DNA from: Blasia pusilla
Lineage: Eukaryota; Marchantiophyta; Marchantiopsida; Blasiales
NCBI GenBank assembly: GCA_050084515.1
Contig: CM114272.1
Location: 1,116,001-1,180,000 of the forward strand
Reading direction: 5' to 3'
Length of the DNA stretch: 64,000 nt
Below, one piece after another: positions 11,285-22,280 of this stretch. Both the position numbers and the translations under genes were made by a program. The notes under the pieces are model-generated. The model made no database searches. It was given only the letters and a program-made list of their open reading frames with translations, and had not been told where the DNA came from. Numbering within the stretch: position 1 is the stretch's first letter; each line of letters starts with the position of its first letter.

Positions 11285-12259
11285 TTCAAAATGGGCATAA
11301 GAATTGGCCTTAATACATTAAGCCGGAATGGCACTATCGCTTTGCAGTTCCGTGAGGCTTTCCAGTCCCATCTGAGTCCGCACCAGTTCGGAGTTGCCAC
11401 GCCAGGCGGTTGTGAGGCTGTAGCCTTAGGTTTGAGGGCTTATTTAGATATACATCCCGAGTGGGTGGTTCTCCAAGTTGATGTGGAGAACGCCTTTAAC
11501 TCAGTGTCTCGGGCAGCTATCTTCACGGAGCTGAGAGATGCAGGGGGTCCCATAGCGAGCTTGATTCCCTTCGTGCATGCTTTTTATGGGGCCCCCTCGG
11601 CTCTCTATTTTCACCACGGTAGGTTTGAGGAGGAGGTCACGGTCTTGGAGTCTACTACCAGGACGCGTCAGGGTGATCCCTTGGGTGGTGCATTGTTTGC
11701 TTTGGCTCATTATCGAGCGATTCTTTCTACGGTGGAGGCTTTCCCGGGTTGCATTTTCCCTTTGTTGGCAGATGATACTCACATTGTCGGCCTTGGAGAC
11801 TTGGTTGTTCCTGCATTTCAGCAGTTTTCAGCACAGTTGGCACACATCGGCCTCGCGGTGAAGGTGGGAAAGTGCAAGGCTTGGTCTTCACTAGGCTTGT
11901 CAGCGGATATTCATTTACCCGACGGTTTTTTGACGACTGCTAGAGGGCTTCGCGTCTTGGGAGTCCCACTCGGGAGCCAGGACTTTGTATCGAGTTTTGT
12001 GGCGGCGGCTCTTACCGAGGATCTTCTTCATGTCGAAGATCTCACGAGGATTGGTGACCCTCAAGTAGCTTATGGAATCCTCTCGTCATGTTTTTCCTGT
12101 AGACGTGGTTATATGTGTAGAACCGTGTGGGCGACTAGCCATATTTCTTCCTTGTATAGATCCTTTGATAGAAAGATTATGCAGGAGTTTGGGGATCTTC
12201 TAGGACCCGGCTCATTAGAGTGCCCCGCGGGGGAGTTAGCTCGTAGACATGCTTCTTGA
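11285..12259 (+). pseudogene. Reverse transcriptase domain of the RLE element
   Basis: One open frame of about 325 codons of element sequence; the frame itself opens at 11246 in unrelated DNA. RT motifs in order, numbered from 11246: motif A VLQVDVENAFNSVSR (aspartate at residue 79), motif B TRQGDPLGGALFALAH (139-154), motif C LLADDTHIVG with the catalytic ADD at 175-177, motif D GLAVKVGKCKAWS, and thumb residues GDPQVAYGILSSCF. Upstream fingers and amino-terminal zinc fingers are missing, so it is 5'-truncated. The catalytic residues are all present. The frame ends at a stop just before a rearranged spot where the C-terminal half moves to other frames. Confidence 0.85.
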
Positions 12260-12823
12260 CCGATTTCCTTTGGTGGAGTAGGTCTCATAGCGATTGAGTT
12301 AGTGGCGACTGTAGCACCCCTCCTTTGCTCAATCGCTATGAGACCTACTCCAGGGAGTTGGGCCACTGTAGCACCCCTCCTTTGCTCCCGATTTTTGGTT
12401 AGGGATAGACCGCTACTTTTACAGTACGTTTCCCAAGTTGAGGATGGTCTTTTCCCACTTGGTCTTCACTTGACTTGTAGAGACTCCCTTCTTGTTGAGG
12501 CTAGAGCAGTTCTCCCCGCTTTCTCTTCCCTAGTTACCTCCGGACAGTCTGGGCTCCAATCTTCTTTGATGGAAGCCCACTTTGATGCATTGTTTAGAGC
12601 TACTATGTCGGACGGGAATATCCCCATGGAGGTTCAGGCCCGTATTCGCTCTTGCTCCGGAAAGGGGGCAGGCTCATGAGTGGGAGCTCGTCCCCTCATC
12701 TTGTCTTTTTGCATCGCACCACTTACCTACACTACAGTGATGAGGTTCCGATTGGGCCTGCCCCAACCAACGGTGGTTGGTTTGACACATTGCGAGTGTT
12801 TCTAGAGTCTAGATCCACTTGGT
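12260..12823 (+). pseudogene. Linker between RT and RLE, frameshifted
   Basis: Frame 12302-12679 carries the continuation of the polypeptide after the RT thumb (LVRDRPLLLQYVSQVEDGLF onward), and 12700-12823 continues in other frames. At least two frameshifts and a 50-60 bp rearrangement separate it from the RT frame. Confidence 0.55.
12275..12387. repeat. 24-bp inverted repeat plus 23-bp direct repeat
   Basis: GGAGTAGGTCTCATAGCGAT + TGAG at 12275-12298 is perfectly inverted at 12328-12351. ACTGTAGCACCCCTCC + TTTGCTC occurs directly at 12308-12330 and 12365-12387. The two repeats interlock at the frame break, which suggests a template-switch or fill-in event during insertion or repair. Confidence 0.85.
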
Positions 12824-13222
12824 GTGCATTTGGCACGGTGTCCAGTTGGGGGTGAGAGGATAGCCACTCACGCTGCAGTGCGGGATATTATGTTCTCTAT
12901 TGCTCGGGAGAGTGGATTCCATGTACAAAGAGAGAGGCACTACTCCATGCGGGATTCCATTATCCGTGCTGATCTCTACATGACGAGGGAGTCTAAGGTG
13001 GTGGTAGTGGATGTTGTAGTGACAGATCCTACGTGGGAGGCGGTGCGAGCCCAAGTGGTAGCACAAGGGAGATTGCTACAAGGAGCGGCGGCGGTCAAGA
13101 AGACCCATATTTATAGTCGCCTTCATGACGGACATCGATTTATCCCCCTAGCCATTGAGATGTACGAGGCGATGGGGGAGAGGTTTGACTCGTTCCTTAC
13201 GAAATGCGCCCATCATCTCTAG
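12824..13222 (+). pseudogene. Restriction-like endonuclease (RLE) domain
   Basis: The frame starts with a Cys/His segment (HLARCPVGGERIATHAAVRD), then GFHVQRERHY, then IIRADLYM and the strand VVVVDVVVTDPTWEAV. The spacing of the aspartates in RADLY and VVDVVV is that of the PD-(D/E)xK fold carried by RLE non-LTR elements. The conserved tail RFIPLAIEMYEAMGERFDSFL follows. This domain would nick the target DNA to prime reverse transcription. The domain itself is open, although upstream frames are broken. Confidence 0.75.
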
Positions 13223-13423
13223 TCGAGAAATGGGTTGTCCTTAGCCACTGCGATACTTTATTGTAGGCAACGGGTCTCCATAGCTTTGCAGCGCGCCCAG
13301 GAAAATGGGCTTCTACAGCGGGCTCATGCGGTTGGAGACCCCAATGCTAGAGGCCCACTTAGTTGTAGTCATAGTTCTCTAGGTGTTGCTGATATTGTCT
13401 CTGCTATTGGTGATTTTGGTCGT

Positions 13424-13545
13424 TAGGGGGGAAGGCCCCCTTCTTTCTCCTCGGGGCCGGTTCCGGCCTCTTGAGGTCTATTTTTTGGGTCTCCATGCCC
13501 CCTCTTTTGTATCGTGATGGGTTTCCCATCCTTTATATATATATA
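13424..13545 (+). promoter_or_regulatory. 3'-UTR stem-loops of the RLE element
   Basis: Contains AGGGGG/CCCCCT (arms 13425-13430 and 13436-13441), the self-complementary stretch GGCCGGTTCCGGCC (13456-13469), and the terminal inverted repeat GATGGG-TTT-CCCATC at 13516-13530, just before the (AT)n tail. The recurrence at 6641, 7843 and 9256 suggests an RNA signal bound by the element's own RT. Confidence 0.6.
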
Positions 13546-16500
13546 TATAATTCTCTTTACAACTTCATTTGAATAAGAATGTGATGTTCTTGAATATGAA
13601 TGCCTTTTTCCATCAAAGTTTATCTTCTGTATGCCCTCTTTCTTATTCATAGGGGGTTATTGATTTCTTTCCAATTTGATTGATTATGCAATATGATATT
13701 GGATTTGGATTGCTCCTTGGTTGTCATCTTGTTTCTTGCTATATATGTTCTTCCCTCCTTTTTAGAAAAAAAAAATACATAGCACCTTTCTCCATTGTGA
13801 TAAAGAAATTATTTCCCATGTGGGCTACCAATGATTGTTATGAAAAATACACTCATACTTGCACTAAAATTGCATTATGAATGCCCTATTTACATTATTT
13901 TTCATCTTCATAACTTTCAACCATTCTTTTAGTTTTTCTTCCCATTTATCTTCAAAATAAGTAATTCTTTGTTGGTATCGTATTTTATAATAAAAAGACA
14001 TAACCCTTTGTCATTATAATCATAGTTTAAACTTTGATGTGATGCACAAAGAAAAAGATGAACGAGGAAAAGATTCCACAACAGATAAATTGCTAATAAA
14101 ATTAAAATAGGAGAAACGTATGGGAAAAAAATACATAGGAAGAAATAAGGCAGTGAAAAAATGGATCAAATTTTCCTATAGGAAATGTAAATGCCAAAAA
14201 AATGATGCAAAATCTCCTAAAAAAAGAAAGGAAAACCTTAAAATACTCAAAAGATTATTACATGGTGTTTACATCTCATTTTACATGCCTTGAGAACTAA
14301 AGATAGTAGTAATTCCTAATATTATTTGACGAAAGGAGGATTACTATGAAAGGAAATTATTATGTAAATAAGATGAATACATTTTTAAGAGGAAATATGA
14401 GACAAAATGTTATCTCTCATCAAAAGAATATAAGGGCAATCAATAAGATACATTTGGCTATGTATGATGAGAACACTTAATATTTTAAGTTATCTTGTAA
14501 TTGAAAGAAAAAAAATGTTATACATAGTGGACATGAAAGGGTGAGTCACTTGGACAAGGTATAGAAAGTGACAAGAAATGACCACCCTTCCATTTATGTT
14601 GCTATATACATGCCACATAAAAAGGTTGGTGTGATTTGTATAAGCTTAACTTGAACTAATTTGAATTTCAAGACACTACTACCATAGAGACGTATGGGAA
14701 AATAGGCAATGAAACAAAAAAAAGCACCTCAAAATATGCACAATGCCTCCCATCTATATTATTATTGGAGAATGCCCTCTTGATTTTTAATTACCTCCCT
14801 TTCTCACCCCTGGCCCTCTTAACCAATACATTGCTCACCCTCTTAGCCTAGTATTGCTTTATCTCAAAGCCAACATGATCGTTTGAAGTTGATTTGAGAG
14901 ACCACTTAATAAATTTAGGGTTGGTTAAGTCATTATTCATTTTTTTTTAATTAAGGATAATTTAAATTACCCATCATTAACGTATGCATAACATATATAT
15001 CCACTATTCAAGGTTGCACATGAGCAAAGTCGGTGTCCGTGAACTTATGTCCGTCTCTATAACAGGCATGTCGTTGCGGACGTGGATTTCCACAATCGAC
15101 ACACAGGCCCACCTTGCTTGCAACGTAGATTCGGGCTCGATCAACTCGTACCCAATCCAGCGACCCATCGCCCGTAGTTGCCACCCATTTTGTAGGTTGC
15201 ACCTTGCTTGTAGAGGCCCGTATCGAGCCCAGATCACCTTGAACAAGCCAATTTTTGGCCAATGCAGGCCAGACGAGGGCTCATAGAATGCACACATGTC
15301 CAATACTTTCCTGCCTCCATTAATTTGAACCTTCACCCGTTCCCATGTCTCGAGCCCACGTGGGCGACTGGAATACCAAAAAGAAATCAGGCGGGCGAAC
15401 CGTTGGGCATGTCTGTCCTATGGATGGACAAGTCCGTTTTTGTGCAGCCTTGACACAAGTATTTGCTTATTGTAAGTGATCTTATGGAGTGCCATTGTAC
15501 GTCCACTAAGCACCACGTGACACTTCCTAATATTCCATTAAAATAAGTGAAACCTTGCAATGTAATGATGAAGGGTTTTATATTTAAAATACCTTGTAAA
15601 TGACTTTTTTTAGAAGAAACTTCACATATTATTTAACTTGAAGAGATTTTTTTGATGCTAAATGATTAAAAAAATGAATTTTTTTATATGATTCAAAAGA
15701 ACAGATAAACAAATAGGATATGTTGTCTTTTAAATTCTTCAAAGAAATTAAAATTATAAAATATAATTTCTATGAAAAAGAAATTACGTGTTAGTATTTA
15801 TTCTTTGTCTTAGCACCTCTGAATGTTATACTTTAGCTCTATATTTCATATCCAAGAGTTTCACCTACATTGAGTGTTTATTGGATGAGGTAACGATAAT
15901 TTCTCTTAAGTATTCTTCTTGTCATGTTTCCATTACAAATTGGTAAGCAATATAGTTTTTCCTTGAATGAATCTTAGAAAAAATTTCAAATCATGTTTTT
16001 GTAGCCCTAATTTTTGTACAATTTTTTTCCTACATTGAATTTAAATTGATTTTGGAGTTAGATTTTTTTCCATAGCAAGAAAATTTAAAATAAATTTCCC
16101 TGAAAATTTTCAGTATCTTTAGTCTTGAATGAAATTTTATTTGAAATCTCTTCTAGAAATACATCTTTTTAGATTATCTCAAAAATAATTCTATATTTTT
16201 TCAACATTCTTTGTCTCTTTACCATTACTAAATCATACTCTAAACTGTTACTATTTCCCATTACCATGTCCAAAAGCTTATTCGTTTTAACTTTTGAATT
16301 TTTTTTTATTTCCCAAAAATATATGTTCATTTTTCCTTTCCAAATATCTTATGCACGTATTTGCCATTTCCGTTTCTCATCCATAGCTATATTTTCTCCT
16401 ATGTTTCTTTCTCTATGTAATATCATGGATTGCATTCATACAAAACCATTGTCAATAGACCTATGTTCCTCATATGGTTGGACTTCTATTTGCGAGAAAT

Positions 16501-17007
16501 TTCTTGCATCTAAACATGTCTCTCAAACCTCAAGATGTGTCCCCCTTTTGCCCTCGTACCCTACACAATATCCCTAATATCTCAAGCGCCATGACGTACC
16601 AAAGAGTCGGGTATGTAAAGACAACTATGCAACACTACTTATTTAAGTGGTGAGTCGGATGGATGGAAGATACGATTATCCATCCAACTAAGATAGCCTC
16701 ATTTCAAAATCACCCTACATAGTTATAAACCATGCCATGCATGCGAGTATAGTCCATATTGACAAGTAATTGCGCAGTTGACCATGTTAACTGTGGTTGA
16801 TATTGTCTAAAGGTTTTGATGGAAACTTACCACGAACCCATAGAAACTAGTAGGTTTATGGAATTATTATATTATAGTGTCTATATGCTAATTCGAGGAT
16901 GTTTGTTTTTTTGCTCTCCTCCGTTTAAAATTAGACTTTTGTCAAAAATACATTTGGTCATCTTAAATGGGGTTCATAGGAAGAGAAATTGATAAAGAAA
17001 ATGATGA

Positions 17008-17009
<2 letters not shown>
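13546..17009. other. AT-rich DNA, no gene seen
   Basis: Long AT-rich tract. A GC-richer patch at 15004-15336 has open frames on both strands and a short internal duplication ('caccttgcttg' at about 15110 and 15200), but no recognisable protein. No RNA genes found. Confidence 0.5.
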
Positions 17010-17048
<39 letters not shown>

Positions 17049-17054
17049 TATATA
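17010..17054. repeat. (AT)n microsatellite
   Basis: About 20 uninterrupted TA units with one substitution near the end, directly 5' of the Helitron-like repeats. Confidence 0.95.
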
Positions 17055-17488
17055 ATGGGAGAGTGCCTTCTTGATCTACAGACACCTCTCAGTTTGACAC
17101 ATGGCAGCTGGGCAAGAAGAAAAATTAGAAAATATTTCAAATGTTACGGGCAACAAGAAAAAAATTTGAATTTATGTAGAACATCATTAATCTCTTCCCT
17201 TCACACGCTATACACTAGCTCTTCAAACAATTTTTTTATTTCAGTTGCATCGCACGGACACCTCATATATATCTATATTATTATGGGAGAGTGCCTTCTT
17301 GATTTGAAAATATCTCTCTGCTTGATACGTGGCAACTAGATGGCGAGAAAATATTTCACATGCTACGGGTAGCAAGAAAAAAATTTGGAATTTATGTGCA
17401 ACATCATTAATATCTTCCCTTCACGTGCTATACACTAACTCTTCAAACATATTTTTATTTTCTGTGCATGGCATGGCCACCTTACTAG
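17055..17488 (+). mobile_element. Two tandem Helitron-like short elements
   Basis: Two diverged copies of a roughly 217-bp unit lie head to tail (about 17055-17271 and 17272-17488). Shared parts include 'gggagagtgccttcttgat', 'gcaagaaaaaaattt' and 'catcattaat'. The second begins TCTATATTATTATGGGAG preceded by A, and ends CACCTTACTAG followed by T. TC at the 5' end, CTAG at the 3' end and insertion between A and T are Helitron features. There is no coding capacity. The 3' hairpin is weak. Confidence 0.6.
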
Positions 17489-19130
17489 TATTTAAATAAG
17501 GATCTGCGCATCGTATTGGCCCTAACTAGTATTACTTAGTCGCACATACAAGAGAGGAGAATTTCCTATCGGACATGTAAACCAAACAGAATTGTATGAA
17601 TATTTCCTTTTTCCCAAGGATATGAATAGTGCACATTTTTCTGTTTCTAATTAATAAAAGTAAAGCAACAATGAAAGAACTTTTTCTGCATCCACAGTAT
17701 GAATAATAACCAACAATAAAAAAAACACTCATTCTCCTGGATAAATACATACCATAAAAAATTCACGTGTGGATCACTTCAGCCCTAACTTTTTCAGGAA
17801 ATATTTGGGCTAAAATCAAGATTTCTTACTATAATAAACCCAAAAGAAACCACAAACGACAAATCCGTTTCTGGCAGAAGAAGCAGACACGATCTCGACC
17901 ACAGGGACGTCGGAAAGTCGGAAAGTCGATCATCACGGGTTTTCCCCGTATCGGGGAATCCCTGTAAGGTTGACACGGCTGCAATGGCTAGACTGCGCAG
18001 TCAACTGCGGAACTGCGCCGGGGCCGGACCCCTGACCTTTTATTTACAACACATGCGAAACGTGGGCGCGACGACCGGAGAGGCCGTCGTGACTCCGGAG
18101 TAGATATAACTTGTCAGGGTGGGGGACACACTACTGTCACGCTGTGACTTTGTGGTGCTGTGACGTCGGACTTCTGCAGCCAACTGTCGCAGAGCTCTGC
18201 ACACGAAGGGGCCATGATCTCGGAAGATTTGGAAGAGCCGCCAGAATCAGGACTAGTTAAGAGGCGGCTATGCCGTATCTTTATGGATGCGCGGGTCCAC
18301 CTCCACCATAAAAGGGATGACTTTAGGATGCGGCCTTTTGATTCTTGAACCTTTAGGGTTTGACTACTTTCGGGATCTCCGCTATAAATTTGGAACTTAC
18401 GTCGCCACTATTAATAACGTGGGACCGCTCTAAACTCAGAGGAGGCTCCAGCGAGTCTGCCGTGTGGACCAGCTGGCGGCCAACGAGTGGAGAGCACTTT
18501 TGGGTCCCACTTCTGACGTGGAAGAAATACTCTGAAAGCTCCGCTCAAACGGAATTCTCATTTAAGTGACTAAATAAAAATCAAGTGATGATGATAAAAA
18601 TTTGGTTAAGAGAAATCTATTTATAACTTTTGGGTACTCCAAGAGTCTGAGCGACTTTCACCACGCGTTGACTTTTACATATATTTATTTCAATCAATAA
18701 ATAGGAATTAAAGGAAATGCATTGGTAATTGTATTTACTTACTGGATTTCGAGGATCATTTTTAAATGGACTTAGTTTATACTTTGATCTTAATTAATTA
18801 TTATTCTTTCAAACTTCAGTTCATCTTCATTGAATACCGATTATTTACCTCAAGAAACACTTTGAAATATAAAAGGAAAATCTTAAAATAACATAATGTC
18901 AAAGATCCTATCTTGAGTGACTCACCATTGAAGCTCACACTCCATTTTACATTTGCAGCAATTTAAAACTAAACTAACTAAGGAAAAAACCTCTAAAATA
19001 GTGATGGTAAATAAGAATACCTAATAATTAAAAGGGTGCAAAAATAGTTACAATAGTCTACGCAGGGTTCATGATGAAAGAATGGTGTTTTCTATGCTTA
19101 TCTCATATATTGATAATGCATAGCTCTTTG
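17489..19130. other. No recognised gene
   Basis: 17890-18580 is distinctly GC-richer than its neighbours and has two short plus-strand open frames (18160-18348, 18360-18569) without recognisable domains. It could be low-copy host DNA or an unidentified transposon. The rest is AT-rich. Confidence 0.4.
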
Positions 19131-19793
<663 letters not shown>

Positions 19794-20046
19794 TGGGTTA
19801 TGTAGCGATGTGTATGCGCACCACATCTTTCTAGCAAGTAATAGGTTGTCATCTAAGAATCATAGAAAAACTAATTCTAAACATTGGAAATTTAGTTTTT
19901 ATATTATAATTCTTTTCCCCTTAGAAAATATCTTCACTTTGATAGTTGCATACAATTCTTTCTCCATCTCATAAAATTTTGGTTGGTATTATTGGTATGG
20001 TATGGAATTTTGGATTAATAAGAGCTATTCAAGTCAGGGCGTTTAG

Positions 20047-20127
20047 TCCTTGAGCCTTGTATAATAATAAGTGGATGCCACAACAACCCTGTGTGGCATC
20101 CACTTATTATTATACAAGGCTCAAGGA
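20047..20127. repeat. 36-bp perfect inverted repeat, 9-nt loop
   Basis: Arms 20047-20082 and 20092-20127 are perfect complements. The left arm starts TCCTTGAGCCTTGTATAATA; the loop is ACAACCCTG. Perfect pairing points to a recent foldback event or a foldback element. No flanking target duplication is obvious. Confidence 0.9.
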
Positions 20128-20339
20128 GACTTTGATGTCTATCCAATTTTTTTAGGGAGCATATATCCTACGACAACTTCTTAGGATTTTTTTTTAGTCT
20201 TTTAAATTAACAAAGAAAACCCATATTCCTAGGTCAAAAAATTTAGGGTCAATTTTGATAATTTTCAAAAGAATTCTAGTTCTTCCCAAAAGTTACAATA
20301 ATGGTGGCAAGTTTTGTGAAAAAAGGTTCTCTTGTCGTG

Positions 20340-20828
20340 CGCATACATATTGTTACACAACTCACATCGTTGGTCACATCTACACACCACACAACATCGA
20401 TCTTCCCCAATATACGGGTAGATCCACACATAAACGAAATACACACACACATATACATTGAGACTAACGGTAACCTGCGTGCATAGGTTATCGATTGACC
20501 ATTAACTCGGTCAATGGGTTACATGATTGACTAAGACCAAAATAGGAAAATCGCCATAAATGACATTCTCGACGCAGAAAAATCTATCGCCAATATCATC
20601 CAATATCCCGACACGAAGTTACACCCAAACAACCCGGTGACTCTCTATGCCATTGACGTGATAGAACTCTACCTACGTCAAAATAAGATGTGACAGCTGT
20701 TGTGCGCATACATATCGCTACACAATCCACATCGATGGTCACATCTACAAGCCATACAACACCGATCTTTCCCAACATATGGGTAGATCCACACATAAAC
20801 AAAATACACTCAAACATATACATCGAGA
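20340..20828 (-). repeat. LTR-like repeat family 2, composite X'-R'-X'
   Basis: On the minus strand a 125-bp block X' (beginning 'tctcgatgtatatg', ending near 'gtatgcgcac') occurs at 20828-20702 and again at 20465-20340, with R' (beginning TGTCACATCTTATTTTGACG) between. R' matches the plus-strand copies at 19131 and 59371. The arrangement parallels the X-R-X block at 21230-21953. Confidence 0.6.
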
Positions 20829-21229
20829 CCCCACAACCGCCCCCCTAGCTGGAATTTGGGTCCCCCAAAATCCAAATAGCACACACATATGTACCCAACA
20901 TGATCTACTATCCTATGCACAGCTAGCACCATCGATACCATCATCCCCACAACATTGCAGCACTATAACAACTCGATGGGTTGATCCCTTCAAAGAAATC
21001 TAACACTCTTGTACCTTGCTCCAAACATGCCACACAATACTTGTGGTACCAAAGATATGAAATCTCCATCCCAAGAGCACGACCTTCACCTGACTCTGTC
21101 TACTCCACGCCATAGACACGGCTCCACACCTGCCTCACGAGCTCATGTGTACTCCACGCCACAGACACAACTCCACACCTGCCTTACGAGCTCATGTGTA
21201 CTCCACGCAACTCAATGCACATCCATATC
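20829..21229 (-). mobile_element. 3' internal end of a gypsy-type element with polypurine tract
   Basis: Read on the minus strand, AGCTAGGGGGGCGG (about 20835-20853) lies directly before the X' repeat. G3 has AGCTAGGGGGGCAA before its own X repeat at 58060-58072, so this is very likely a polypurine tract. 21060-21220 holds a two- to three-fold short repeat around 'gagctcatgtgtactccacgc'. No coding remains. Confidence 0.45.
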
Positions 21230-21953
21230 GTACGCATACACATTGCTACACAACATACATCACTGTCACCGAACACACACACAAACATGCTCGATCCCAT
21301 GCTAACTCATGGCATCCAAACAACGAGACAAGAAGTACCAAAATATCTCCAATAAAATAAGGTAAAATCTCTCTCACAACACCATAGCTTTCACATGTGT
21401 GCACTCTCACATGTCTCTTTCAATGTCAAACCAAACCCACTCTCCTAATGAGAGGCTTAGGTTACACTCACAAGGCAAGGGAACATAGCTCCGCCGTCTT
21501 GTGTCAAGAGGTTCAACAAAGATAGAATGAGCTCTCAAGCTCTCTTTCCTTGAGGTATATCCCTCCCCTCTCCCAAGCTCTCTCTATGATAACCTATGCT
21601 CCAAAGTCACCTCCTTGGCTATTGACTTGATGTAGGAGGTCAAGGGTCACTTCCCAAAATATAAAGTTGACAATATATTCCAAATGATACTAACCTAAAA
21701 TAGTATGTTCCTCAATATGGCTCCCGAGGCCTCAACAGGTCATCCTCGACCTCTTGAGACTGTCCTCCACTACTTGCAAAGGCGCTCTACTAGATCTCAC
21801 TAATCTATCCTAAAAGACGTGACTACTATCGTACGCATATATATCGCTACATAATATACATCGTTGTCACTAAACACACACACAAACACGCACGATCCCA
21901 TGCTATTTCATGGCATCCAAACAACGAGACAAGAAGTACCAAAATATCTCCAA
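21230..21953 (-). repeat. G1 3' LTR-like block X-R-X
   Basis: A 123-bp block X (minus strand, starting TTGGAGATATTTTGG, ending GCGTACGA) occurs at 21831-21953 and 21230-21352 as a direct repeat. Between them lies R (21353-21830), the unit beginning near GTCACGTCTTTTAGGATAG that also occurs at 37440-37916, 41340-41823, 49451-49975 and 58199-58705. A polypurine tract (AGTTAGGGAGGCGA) precedes the upstream X. Whether X belongs to the LTR is unresolved. Confidence 0.75.
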
Positions 21954-22164
21954 TCGCCTCCCTAACTGATGGTTAGGTCCCTCTAACTCTAGATAGCCAT
22001 CTATCCCTACCTACCATGATATACATCTCTTAGATGCTTAGAGCAAGAAGGTCGGGTGCTCATGTGGCCCCATCGTTAGTCGCCTTCTTGTCATCCATAT
22101 CACAGACATAAGTCGAAATATAGAACTACCTACGCTATATACATCTGGGACATATCCATCGTCC

Positions 22165-22280
22165 CTAAGGAACCCTAGTGAGAGGTGGCGTCAAACATGC
22201 CATATGCCATCCTCTCGAACATCCATCATAGACTAGCATAGTGGTTGCACCGCGGGCAGAACCACACAACATACATCGCA
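22165..22280 (-). pseudogene. G1 C-terminal PHD finger
   Basis: The end of frame 22551-22165 reads RCMLCGSARGATTMLVYDGC, then SRGWHMACLTPPLTRVP. The C-x2-C, the DGC, the H-x2-C and the CLxPPLxxVP stretch are those of a PHD zinc finger. One Cys is now Tyr (VYDGC; G3 keeps VCDGC). The final CPxC part is lost behind a stop. PHD fingers read histone H3 tails, so this would be a chromatin-targeting module after the integrase, the position taken by a chromodomain in chromoviruses. Confidence 0.75.

Larger units (their letters stand above)
11285..13545 (+). mobile_element. RLE-type non-LTR retrotransposon, 5'-truncated and frameshifted
   Basis: The insertion begins inside the reverse transcriptase, continues through a linker broken by frameshifts and a small rearrangement (12275-12387), a restriction-like endonuclease, a 3' untranslated region with hairpins, and an (AT)n tail at 13534-13549. 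The order RT then RLE, with no apurinic-type endonuclease, puts it with the R2/NeSL/Utopia-like groups rather than the plant L1 or RTE families. The exact clade is not decided here. Confidence 0.85.
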
